Program-made: the position numbers and the translations under genes
Assembly (NCBI RefSeq): GCF_003555545.1
Contig: NZ_CP032157.1
Location: 4,158,546 to 4,222,545 of the forward strand
Source of the DNA: Paraflavitalea soli
GTDB taxonomy: Bacteria > Bacteroidota > Bacteroidia > Chitinophagales > Chitinophagaceae
Length of the DNA stretch: 64,000 bases
Direction of reading: 5' to 3'
In this document: piece after piece, positions 37,101 through 43,723 of the stretch
Numbering within the stretch: position 1 is the stretch's first letter
How the letters are laid out: the number at the start of each line of letters is the position of its first letter
The notes under the pieces: generated by a model
Database searches by the model: none
What the model saw: only the letters and a program-made list of their open reading frames with translations
What the model was told of the DNA's origin: nothing

Positions 37101-37308
37101 TGATGGCTTCTTCCAATGGAGTGGCTACGGAACGTGCCACTACTTCGGCATTGGCGCCGGGGTACAGGGCTGTTACCTGTACGCTGGGCGGTGCGATATC
37201 CGGGAAAAGTGTAACAGGCAGTGTATATAACGACAGGCCGCCCAATAAGAGCAATATGATGGAGATGACCGTCGATAATACGGGCCTTTCAATGAATTTT
37301 TTAAGCAT
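34156..37308 (-). CDS. Multidrug efflux RND transporter permease (AcrB/MexB, HAE1 type)
   Basis: This 1050-residue inner-membrane pump has 12 membrane helices and two periplasmic loops. The proton relay aspartates are D406 and D407 in GIVVDDAIVVVEAV, equal to AcrB D407/D408, which places it in the hydrophobe/amphiphile class, unlike the metal pump at 9280. It should export antibiotics, dyes or detergents by proton antiport. Gene order is tetR, adaptor, pump, outer-membrane factor. A heptad tandem repeat lies in the gap before its start. Confidence 0.95.
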   Translation of the reverse strand: MLKKFIERPVLSTVISIILLLLGGLSLYTLPVTLFPDIAPPSVQVTALYPGANAEVVARSVATPLEEAINGVENMTYMTSNSSNDGSMTLTVFFKQGTDPDIASVNVQNRVSKAVNQVPTEVVQAGISTQKVQNSFIMFVALSGDKEAGYDELFLENYIKINLIPEIQRVPGVAQAQVFGAKDYSMRIWLKPDRLIANNLSPQDVLNAIKDQNLEAAPGRLGQNSAESFEYVLKYKGKLNQGEDYENFVIKANSDGSMLRLKDLARVEFGSYTYASQSRMDGNPVAGFAVLQTAGSNANDILTEVERKLKEFERTLPKGVKTTVMYNSKEFLDASIDQVTETLVIAFVLVFAVVFLFLQDFRSTLIPAIAVPVAIIGTFFFMQLFGFTLNLLTLFALVLAIGIVVDDAIVVVEAVHSKMERTKLPARVATLQSMNEISGAIISITLVMAAVFIPVGFMQGPAGVFYRQFAFTLAIAILISAVNALTLSPALCALFLKGGHEEEGHGKKKGFGARFFGAFNAGFNTVTNKYIKSLGFLIRHKWISITGLVAIAAISFWLVKTTPTGFIPTEDQGFVLYAVNTPPGSSLERTREATLKMDSIIRKDPAANHLYVIDGLNFISNASASPYAAGFMRLKDYKDRGAVKDPDQIANGIAAQVSQVKGASAFFFNFPTVQGFGNVSGFEFMLQDRTNGPLDKLGNTAWGFIGALMQRPEIAYAFTTFATGNPQYMIEVDNIKAKQLGISITELMQTMQIYFGSSYVSDFNRFGKYYRVMAQADIKYRTNTESLDGIYVKNNAGEMVPAKTVVNLKRVYGPETVTRNNLFNAVTINGVPKPGYSTGDAIKAVEETAKKALPRGFAYEWTGVTREEIKTGGQTGFIFLLSIIFVYFLLAAQYESYILPFAIILTIPTGVLGVFSFIGWAGVENNIYVQIGLIMLVGLLAKNAILIVEYAVQRRRAGMGLVESAIEASRLRLRPILMTSFAFIVGLLPLVFTHGASAKGNASIGTSAVGGMLTGVILGIFIIPVLYVIFQYLQEKITGRTGPREISLSE

Positions 37309-37320
37309 GGGAAGAGAATT

Positions 37321-37404
37321 AGAATTCAGAATTTAGAATTCAGCATACAGAATTTAAGCATTCAGTATACGGCATTAATCTACAGTATACTGAATACTGT
37401 ATTA
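37321..37404. repeat. Heptad tandem repeat (AGAATTC family) inside the RND operon
   Basis: Units include AGAATTC, AGAATTT, AGAATTC, AGCATAC, AGAATTT, then after one extra base AGCATTC, AGTATAC, and further degenerate units to about 37404. It fills the gap between the adaptor stop and pump start and belongs to the family seen at 12408. Confidence 0.8.
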
Positions 37405-37410
37405 GTGTTC

Positions 37411-38646
37411 TTACAATGGTTTTGCTTTCAATAAGCTGTCGGCAGAAATGGGTTGTGGTACGATGACCATTCCATCCTGCAGGTTACCGGCACCGGCAAA
37501 AACGATCTTCTCACCTGGTTTAAGACCACTTTCCACGAAGTACCAGCCTACAGATTTACCTGATACGGTAATTGGCTTGCTAGCTACTTTATTACTATCG
37601 CCCACTGCGAATACGAAGATCTTGTCCTGTATTTCGAAGGTAGCTTCCTGCGGTACTACTACGGCTTGTGTAAAGTTTTGTGGTATCCGTATTTTACCGG
37701 TGTTACCAGAGCGAAGCATACCGCCTGCATTAGGGAAAGTAGCTCGGAAACTGATGGTACCAGTGGATTTATCAAACTGGCCATCGATGCTGCTGATCTT
37801 TCCTTTTTGCGTATAGGTGCTGTTATCGGCCAGGAGCAGTTCAACCCCTGGTACTTTCTTCACTTTCTCATCGATAGTATTACCTGCGAATTGTTGTTTG
37901 AAAGTAATAAACTCTGCCTCGGTCATAGAGAAGTAAGCATATACCTCGCTAATGTCGGACAACAAAGTAAGCGGCATATTCTCGCTTTTACCTACCAGGC
38001 TACCTGTCTTATAAGGTATGCGGCCAATATAGCCACTAACGGGTGCGGTAATGTAGGTGTAGCCAATGTTGATCTTAGCGCTGCCAACCTGTGCTTTGGC
38101 TTGTTCTGCTGCTGCATTGGCAGCATCATAAGCCGCACGGGCGGTCTTGAGTTGCACTTCGGAGATCACTTTATTGTCTACCAGTGGAATGAGGCGATCG
38201 ACCTCTACCTGTGCTTTTTGCACATTGGCCTGTGCAGCCAGTAAGTTTGACTGGGCGCTGCTGAGTTGCTCATTGTACACGCGGGCATCGATCTTAAATA
38301 ATGGCTGGCCAGCCTTTACATAAGCGCCTTCATCTACAAAGATCTTCTCGAGAAAGCCTTCTACCTGTGGGCGAATTTCAACGTTGACCTTGCCTTCCAG
38401 TGTAGCGGAATACTCCTTATAAGTAGTACCAGGGGCTACCGTTACTGCTACAACGGGTAGTTGTGGCGGAGGCGGTGCGCCAAAGCCTGCTCCGGGGGCA
38501 GCAGATGAGCCGCAGCTATATAATAAAATAATGACAACGGCACCCAATAAAACGTGACCCAGCGAGGCAGCGATGCGTTGCGCGGCCGGGTAAGCAGAAG
38601 CAGTAAATGATTGTTTTGTTCTTTTATTCATCTTTATGTATTGCAT
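37411..38646 (-). CDS. RND efflux periplasmic adaptor lipoprotein (AcrA/MexA type)
   Basis: This membrane-fusion protein is 411 residues from the ATG at 38646; an ATG five codons later is an alternative. It has lipobox LYSC, a barrel-sandwich hybrid (NVEIRPQVEGFLEKIFVDEGAYVKAGQPL), a helical hairpin (about 130-190), a closing lipoyl half (YTYITAPVSGYIGRIPYKTGSLVG) and a beta-barrel. It joins the AcrB-like pump to its outer-membrane duct. An upstream leader of about 300 nt contains paired dyads and a possible 16-residue leader peptide. Confidence 0.93.
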   Translation of the reverse strand: MQYIKMNKRTKQSFTASAYPAAQRIAASLGHVLLGAVVIILLYSCGSSAAPGAGFGAPPPPQLPVVAVTVAPGTTYKEYSATLEGKVNVEIRPQVEGFLEKIFVDEGAYVKAGQPLFKIDARVYNEQLSSAQSNLLAAQANVQKAQVEVDRLIPLVDNKVISEVQLKTARAAYDAANAAAEQAKAQVGSAKINIGYTYITAPVSGYIGRIPYKTGSLVGKSENMPLTLLSDISEVYAYFSMTEAEFITFKQQFAGNTIDEKVKKVPGVELLLADNSTYTQKGKISSIDGQFDKSTGTISFRATFPNAGGMLRSGNTGKIRIPQNFTQAVVVPQEATFEIQDKIFVFAVGDSNKVASKPITVSGKSVGWYFVESGLKPGEKIVFAGAGNLQDGMVIVPQPISADSLLKAKPL

Positions 38647-38831
38647 AACAGGTTGTTTACAGGAAGCAGGGTTTGCTTCCGGTTTATAATAAAACAGGTC
38701 AATATTTCAACAATATGCTTATGGCAAAAGCATGGCAATCGACATGAGTTTCTATCAGTCGGGTAGGATAATCAATGCTGATCGTAGCTATGACGAACGG
38801 ATGTGACGAATACAGACAAATCCCGGTATTA

Positions 38832-38882
38832 TTATTCCGATCCTTTGCCTGCAAGTAAGAGCAGGAGGATTTGTTGTTTCAT
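38832..38882 (-). CDS. Possible leader peptide upstream of the RND adaptor gene
   Basis: A 16-codon frame begins with ATG at 38882, just after a purine-rich stretch (GGGAAAGAAG), and encodes MKQQILLLLLAGKGSE. It holds five successive leucine codons of four kinds. Its place in a long leader before an efflux operon recalls translation-sensing leader peptides, but no alternative stem system was proven by eye. A chance frame of this size is quite possible. Confidence 0.2.
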   Translation of the reverse strand: MKQQILLLLLAGKGSE

Positions 38883-38960
38883 GGCTTCTTTCCCTTTCGT
38901 TACTGTTTATCCCGGCAAATGAATGTTGCGCCATTATTTCCCCACAGTATTCAAGTGGGG

Positions 38961-39001
38961 CAAAGCTAATTAAATTAGTTATGGACCACTAAATAAATTA
39001 G
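38961..39001 (-). promoter_or_regulatory. Candidate promoter with paired dyads for the RND operon
   Basis: A TAGCTTTG -7 match on the minus strand (38968-38961) is overlapped by CTAATTAAATTAG (38966-38978). CTAAATAAATTAG sits at 38989-39001, centre 23 bp away, where the -33 region would be. Both are near-palindromes ending in CTAA/TTAG, which resemble the dyads before the second blaI gene. Confidence 0.4.
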
Positions 39002-39040
39002 CCTATTTTTTTACGCACAGGATAAGTTCACCTTATGGAA

Positions 39041-39646
39041 TTAAGCGAGGTTTTTAATAAACCCTTCTATCGCGTCGTCCATTACCATTTTATTAAGATC
39101 GTCTGATACATCGGATGTTCTCATCATTTTGATGGAGATGAGGCCATGTATAACGGACCAGAACGTGTGACTTTTAAGGCATACACTAATGTCTGTTCGT
39201 TTGTTTCTTACCAGTATTTCGGATACGGAATCCGATACAAGGGTTCTGAAACTGATCTTTTCCGGCAGGCAGCTGCAGTCGTCGACTTCAGCGCAAGGGA
39301 TACCCAGGCTGAACATTACCTGGTAGAACTCCTTGTTTTTAAAAGCGAAGTTCCAATAGGCATCTGCCATCGCTTTCAACTGCATGGCCGGATCCATATG
39401 CTTGCTTTTGGCCAGTTGCAGCTTTTTAGCCAGGAGACAGAACCCTTCCCGGGCAAACTCCATAAGAATACACTCCTTGTTCACAAAATGGTCATACACC
39501 ACGGGGACACTGTATTCTATAGCATCGGCAATCTTGCGGATGGAGAGTGCCTGCCACCCTTCCTCTTTTACAATTTGCCAGGCTGTAGCCAGTATATTAG
39601 AGCGTACCTCCTCTTTTTGCCGTAACCGTCTTTCTGATATTCCCAT
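39041..39646 (-). CDS. TetR/AcrR-family transcriptional regulator
   Basis: Start set at the ATG at 39646 (201 residues), since the longer frame begins with TTG inside the operator. The N-terminal helix-turn-helix is typical: RSNILATAWQIVKEEGWQALSIRKIADAIEYSVPVVYDHFVNKECIL. A ligand-binding helical domain follows. It lies directly upstream of the AcrAB-like genes on the same strand and probably represses them. A near-perfect 37-bp palindrome covers its own -7 box and reaches the start codon, so autorepression is likely. Confidence 0.9.
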   Translation of the reverse strand: MGISERRLRQKEEVRSNILATAWQIVKEEGWQALSIRKIADAIEYSVPVVYDHFVNKECILMEFAREGFCLLAKKLQLAKSKHMDPAMQLKAMADAYWNFAFKNKEFYQVMFSLGIPCAEVDDCSCLPEKISFRTLVSDSVSEILVRNKRTDISVCLKSHTFWSVIHGLISIKMMRTSDVSDDLNKMVMDDAIEGFIKNLA

Positions 39647-39700
39647 CGTTACTTTTTCTAACAGTGTTAGCAAAAGTAACGACGTTTACCTTACCGGCAA
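39646..39700 (-). promoter_or_regulatory. Promoter and overlapping operator of the tetR gene
   Basis: On the minus strand a TTG (39700-39698) is followed by 19 nt and TACTTTTG (39678-39671), a full Bacteroidota promoter. A 37-bp palindrome centred on 39664 (39646-39682, one mismatched pair) covers the -7 box and reaches the first base of the ATG. Confidence 0.75.
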
Positions 39701-40007
39701 GTTTTTTTAAGAGAAAAATTGTCTGACACCAATTTCCAGTGCGCCGGTACTGGTTTCCCGGGTATTGATCACTTCTTACCTGGAAACGTTGCGGTAAACG
39801 GCAGTTATTAACAAGGTTAGCGGCAACAAAGTTCGCAGGGTAAAAGTAGATTGATTAAAATTTATATCCGGGGGGCAATTGCGGCAATGTAAAGGGCTGA
39901 ATACGACCGTATCAGAACAACAATAACAAGCGTTCGTACGAAGAAATGTATCGATAAACTGTACCGGAATATTAATGTTGCAACGTTTGCAACAAAGCAG
40001 TAGCCCC
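39701..40007. other. Intergenic stretch with one short dyad near its end
   Basis: No gene is supported. TGTTGCAA (39976-39983) and TTGCAACA (39987-39994) form a 19-bp dyad just after the stop of the oxidoreductase gene. The following bases (GCAACAAAGCAGTAGCCCCC) resemble the 3' end of the ModE-like gene at 63309. Confidence 0.45.
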
Positions 40008-41120
40008 CTAAAGTGTTACCTTTTTTCCTGTTTTGACAGCAGCATAGATGGCATCGATAATTTTCAGGTCTCGTACGCCTTCTTCTCCGTCTACGGGTAT
40101 GATGGGTCGTTTGCCTTCCAGGATGATGCCGGCCATCTCATCCATTTGTACGGTTTGGTGGGTATTATGAGGCTGGGTAAGCTCTCCTTTGTGTGTACGT
40201 CCTTTGATGGGGCCATATCCGGTGGAGGGCTGCAATTCAGCATATCCATTCGTTCCATTAAGGAAAAAACGATCGAGGTTATTCATGCTGTAGGTAGACA
40301 GGCAGGAGGCCACTGCCCCTGAAGGAAACCCCATTTGGAACTGTATGGTCTCGTCTACGCCTTCCTTGAATTTAACGGGGTCTGTCTTTGTTTCTTCTGC
40401 AGTAACCCAAATGGGCTCCTCCCCTGTCATGTAGCGGGCGCCATTGATGGAATAGATACCAATGTCCATCATTGCACCTCCGCCGGCGAGTTGTTTATTG
40501 AGGCGCCATTGTGTAGGGTCACCAATCCTGAAACCAGAGAGCCCCTGGAAGAAGAGGATCTTTCCTAATTCACCGTCTTTACGCATGCGCACGATCTCGA
40601 GTGTTTTGGGTTCAAAATGCATCCGGTATCCTACCAGTAATTGTACGTTGGCTTTTTTACAGGCATCCACCATTTCCTGTCCTTCCCGGGCAGTAAGGGC
40701 CATGGGCTTTTCGCAGATGGCATGCTTACCGGCTTTGGCTACACGAATTACCTGATCGTGGTGGAGGGCATTAGGGGTAATAACATACACAGCATCAATG
40801 TCGGGATTGTTTTTGATGTTATCGAAGTTCTCGTAGTTGTAGCAATTCTTTTCGGGAATATTGTACTTTGTCTGCCAGGCCTGGACCTTGGAGGGGGTAC
40901 CACTAATAACGCCCACCAATTTGGCCTTTTGAGAGGCCTGCATAGCATCAGCTACGCGGGTACCATAACTGCCGAGGCCCATGATGGCCACTCTTAATAC
41001 GGGCCCGTCGTAGGGCTGCTCTTCACGCTGACCGGGTTCCCTTAATTCATCAAAAGATAATAATGGGAATGCGATGGAGGCTGCTGTTATTTTTTGGAGG
41101 AAAGAGCGTCGTGTATTCAT
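40008..41120 (-). CDS. Gfo/Idh/MocA-family oxidoreductase with export signal
   Basis: Start set at the ATG at 41120 (370 residues), which gives a twin-arginine-like signal (NTRRSFLQKITAASIAF). The Rossmann NAD(P)-binding motif is RVAIMGLGSYGTRVADAM. The EKPMALTAREGQEMVDAC region carries the family's conserved lysine, and the substrate-binding alpha/beta domain follows (GGGAMMDIGIYSINGARYMTG). It should oxidise or reduce a sugar or sugar derivative. Export with a bound nucleotide, as in glucose-fructose oxidoreductase, is suggested by the signal. Confidence 0.9.
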   Translation of the reverse strand: MNTRRSFLQKITAASIAFPLLSFDELREPGQREEQPYDGPVLRVAIMGLGSYGTRVADAMQASQKAKLVGVISGTPSKVQAWQTKYNIPEKNCYNYENFDNIKNNPDIDAVYVITPNALHHDQVIRVAKAGKHAICEKPMALTAREGQEMVDACKKANVQLLVGYRMHFEPKTLEIVRMRKDGELGKILFFQGLSGFRIGDPTQWRLNKQLAGGGAMMDIGIYSINGARYMTGEEPIWVTAEETKTDPVKFKEGVDETIQFQMGFPSGAVASCLSTYSMNNLDRFFLNGTNGYAELQPSTGYGPIKGRTHKGELTQPHNTHQTVQMDEMAGIILEGKRPIIPVDGEEGVRDLKIIDAIYAAVKTGKKVTL

Positions 41121-41347
41121 AGCAAGGCTTTTGGTTGTGTGGTAACACAATTTAAGGATAAATGGCCAATTCATATTAGCAAGTTGCCAATGATGTTGAT
41201 TGTTTTATCGATTTATGTTTGTTATTTTAGTGCAGCCGCTATTTCCCCTATGCAGTACACAATCCACGACTCTAAGAAGTTTATCTACGCTATTGCTCCA
41301 ATGCCCTGTCTGTCGTAAACCGTACAGATCAACCAATTATTGCTAAT

Positions 41348-41874
41348 ATGTCAGAAAACCTTGTGCCAGGATCAATTCCGCTTTCCCATGAGATCAATCA
41401 GCAACTATCACGCATCAGACTGAGTAAAGAATTCTGCAACAAAGAGATGTTGTGCCGCTTTCTTGAATATGTGGTGGAGGAAACCATTGCGGGTCGTGTC
41501 AATGAGATCAAGGAATACACGATTGGCACGCGGGCGCTGGGCCGGCCAGGGGACTTTAACCCACAGTTTGATGCCTGTGTACGTATTCATGCCGGCAGGC
41601 TGCGGCAGGCACTGCATCGGGATTCATCAACCAGGAATACTCGATGCGATTTACAGATTTTGTGAATCTGCACCGGATCAGTCACGCCATCATACTGATC
41701 AGGCAAGGCCAGGCCTTTAACTGGAGCCTGGAAGGACTCGCCAACCAATGTGGATTCAATAACCGCAACTCGTTCCGGGAAGCTTTCAAGCGGTTTACAG
41801 GCCATATTCCTTCTGATTACCTCAAAAATAAAAATGCAGTGCCCCTGCTCAGGGTGTATAAGAAGGCAGGATAA
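41348..41874 (+). pseudogene. Chimeric regulator remnant: winged-helix N-terminus joined out of frame to an AraC C-terminus
   Basis: From ATG 41348, frame 2 encodes a domain like the N-terminal winged helix of TPR-type regulators (IRLSKEFCNKEMLCRFLEYVVEETIAG then EYTIGTRALGRPGDFNPQFDACVRIHAGRLRQAL). It then runs to a stop at 41665. From about 41620, frame 1 encodes a good AraC DNA-binding end (FINQEYSMRFTDFVNLHRI, WSLEGLANQCGFNNRNSFREAFKRFTGHIPSDYL) to 41874. The two parts belong to different regulator families and are out of frame, so this looks like a deletion scar joining two genes. No slippery heptamer for frameshifting is visible. Either short frame could still be translated. Confidence 0.6.
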
Positions 41875-41909
41875 AGAGTTGGGAGGCAGGAGTAAAGAGT
41901 ACGGAGTCG
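41875..41909. repeat. Heptad tandem repeat (GGAGTAC family)
   Basis: Five in-register 7-bp units begin right after the stop at 41872-41874: AGAGTTG, GGAGGCA, GGAGTAA, AGAGTAC, GGAGTCG. It lies just before the convergent DUF1801 gene. Confidence 0.7.
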
Positions 41910-41914
41910 GGTTA

Positions 41915-42313
41915 TTAGGCTTTCGCCTTCTTCTTCACAGGCTTCACGGCTCCCTTTTCCTTGTTTTCTTTCATCCTGAACTGGACCATCTTCTTGATCA
42001 AAGCTTTGGGTAATGGTTCATCGTGAGGAAACTGAATAGCGGATTTACTCACATTGTATTTGGCCAGATCGGTCTTAAAAGTTGCCAGGAAACGAGCACT
42101 GAAGGGATAGGACAAGGAGATATGTGATTTATAAGCAGAATAGTAGACCAGGAAGCCAAAGTACTTATAGGCTGGTATCTGGTAACTGATCACTTCTTCG
42201 GCATCGGGGGCTGCCTTTGTAATGATGCCCCGGATGATTTCCAATCTTTCCACTACCTCCGGAGGAAAAGTACTGTGGTATTGATCTACTGTTTTAAAAT
42301 CTGTTTTTGCCAT
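41915..42313 (-). CDS. DUF1801 (YdhG-like) protein
   Basis: Start set at the ATG at 42313 (132 residues). The protein is a single DUF1801 domain: VDQYHSTFPPEVVERLEIIRGIITKAAPDAEEVISYQIPAYKY, then ISLSYPFSARFLATFKTDLAKYNVSKSAIQFPHDEPLP. The C-terminus is lysine-rich (KKKAKA). The family includes proteins annotated as iron chaperones by analogy to frataxin-like folds, but its biochemical role is unsettled. It is likely cytoplasmic. It is convergent with the broken regulator. Confidence 0.88.
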   Translation of the reverse strand: MAKTDFKTVDQYHSTFPPEVVERLEIIRGIITKAAPDAEEVISYQIPAYKYFGFLVYYSAYKSHISLSYPFSARFLATFKTDLAKYNVSKSAIQFPHDEPLPKALIKKMVQFRMKENKEKGAVKPVKKKAKA

Positions 42314-42403
42314 ACTGGTACATTTAAGCTGTAACAAATTTACTTGTCGCGGTCAATGTATCTCAGGGGGAAAAAGGACAAAATGCTGGGGGAATTGCGA
42401 CTT

Positions 42404-42494
42404 GGATAGCTTTTAGCCTTTAGCTATTAGCTGTTGGCCTTGAGGTATTGGTCCCTGGCTGTTCGGTAACTCCTAAAAGCTAAGGGCTAATACC
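42404..42494. repeat. Heptad tandem repeat (TTTTAGC family), 13 units
   Basis: Thirteen contiguous 7-bp units in strict register run from GGATAGC at 42404 to TAATACC at 42494, with for example TTTTAGC, CTTTAGC, TATTAGC, TGTTGGC and TAAAAGC. The 84-bp core from 42411 equals in length the array at 50617-50700 of the same family. It ends 3 bp before the DUF2652 gene's stop codon. Confidence 0.85.
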
Positions 42495-42497
42495 TAT

Positions 42498-43580
42498 TTA
42501 GAATTCCAGGGGCAGTACAATGGTCTTTACAAATGCATCGAGGTTGAGCAAAGACTGTTGCAGGGTTTGCTGCAATTTCTTTTTCTCCGTCAGGGTAAAC
42601 AGGACCTGGTTGACCCAATTCCTTGTCAGGTAAAAATCAATGGTGAGCCTGGCCTGGTGATCACCCATTTTTTCTATAGTGTAATAGAAGGCCCGGGTTT
42701 TCTTTTCTTCGGTTTCACTGAACATGACCTTTTCTTCGGGATTGTACATAAAGCTACTGGTGTACATGATCACACCCTTCCCATTTTCGTATAGATGACG
42801 ATGGCTGCTACCAATACCGGGCAGGAAATGTTCCACTTCATCTACTGCCTTTATGCCTTTCTGCCAATGGTGACGAAGATCGAAGTGCACGACCGTATAA
42901 CAAAGGGTCTTGATGTCTACATCATACTCTTCTGTAACAGATAACATCTTTACCTTTTTTGCCAACTCCAGGTAAGGGGCGGGTAAGGGAGGCAATTCAT
43001 TTTTTAATTCGCTGAGCTGGGTATAATGAAAGGGTATTTCACCTGTCTCGGTTTGTTTGGTGCTGCGGTTCCATTGCATCCAACCGGCGAAATCTACGGG
43101 AGGAGCATCCTGCAACAGGTTTTGGGTCACCAGCCAGTATTCATGTTGGTCAATATCATTTTTCAGTAGCTGGTGGGCAACGATCACATCTTTGCCAATC
43201 AGCTTGCTGAAGTTCTTTACATTGTAAGTAGTGAACTCTCCATAGTGGGTAATCACTTTTAAGCTGAGGTTGATGGCTGATATACAAGCCTTGCATTGGC
43301 AAATACGCCGCTGGTTGTACGCATTGATGTGCTGGTGAAAGGCGGTGAACATAGTTTGTACCTGGTGGTACAAGGCTTCCAGTTCAACAGGATCGCCAAA
43401 TTTATAAAAGAGAATCGCGTCACCTTCCACTTCAGACACTTCAAGACCTACCTGGTTGGCATTAATGAGTATTTCGAGCAATTGCTGAATGATATGCCGG
43501 CTGTGCTCTATTTCAATTTCATTGACAAACCGGGTAAATCCACTGATATCAGGAATGAAGAGCAGGCCTTTATGGGGCAT
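42498..43580 (-). CDS. DUF2652 protein: nucleotide-cyclase-like domain plus SRPBCC-like domain
   Basis: This 360-residue cytoplasmic protein starts HKGLLFIPDISGFTRFVNEIE, the opening of class III nucleotide cyclases. It continues with GLEVSEVEGDAILFYKFG, which keeps the two-metal aspartate region (PDISGF and EGDAILFY). The remainder (about 200-350, GIKAVDEVEHFLPGIGSSHRHLYENGKGVIMYTSS) fits a START/SRPBCC-like ligand pocket. This is the DUF2652 architecture. Whether it makes a cyclic nucleotide is unknown, since some catalytic positions of true cyclases cannot be confirmed by eye. It may couple ligand binding to signalling. Confidence 0.8.
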   Translation of the reverse strand: MPHKGLLFIPDISGFTRFVNEIEIEHSRHIIQQLLEILINANQVGLEVSEVEGDAILFYKFGDPVELEALYHQVQTMFTAFHQHINAYNQRRICQCKACISAINLSLKVITHYGEFTTYNVKNFSKLIGKDVIVAHQLLKNDIDQHEYWLVTQNLLQDAPPVDFAGWMQWNRSTKQTETGEIPFHYTQLSELKNELPPLPAPYLELAKKVKMLSVTEEYDVDIKTLCYTVVHFDLRHHWQKGIKAVDEVEHFLPGIGSSHRHLYENGKGVIMYTSSFMYNPEEKVMFSETEEKKTRAFYYTIEKMGDHQARLTIDFYLTRNWVNQVLFTLTEKKKLQQTLQQSLLNLDAFVKTIVLPLEF

Positions 43581-43611
43581 TTTTTATTTAAAGTTACGGT
43601 TTAAATCGGGA

Positions 43612-43646
43612 AAGCTCCGAGCTGTGAGCTGCGAGCTACGAGCCGC
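43612..43646. repeat. Heptad tandem repeat (GAGCTAC family)
   Basis: Four units in register, GAGCTGT, GAGCTGC, GAGCTAC and GAGCCGC (43619-43646), are preceded by a degenerate unit. The array lies between the DUF2652 and subtilase genes. Confidence 0.8.
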
Positions 43647-43723
43647 TTGCTTAGCCGACTGATCCGTGCTAACACGAACGAACCACAAGGCGGGCAAGCA
43701 TAAGAAAGGAGATGTTATACAGG

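Larger units (their letters stand above)
38647..39040. other. Long leader region of the RND operon
   Basis: No annotated-size gene lies here. It contains a candidate -7 element on the minus strand (TAGCTTTG, 38968-38961) overlapped by CTAATTAAATTAG (38966-38978). A second dyad, CTAAATAAATTAG, is at 38989-39001. A CCCCAC/GTGGGG hairpin (38940-38960) and a possible short leader peptide (38882-38832) follow. Confidence 0.5.

Noticed and set aside
41600-41665. Programmed frameshift joining the two regulator halves
   Set aside because: No slippery heptamer or downstream stem is visible, and the halves belong to different families, so a deletion scar is simpler.
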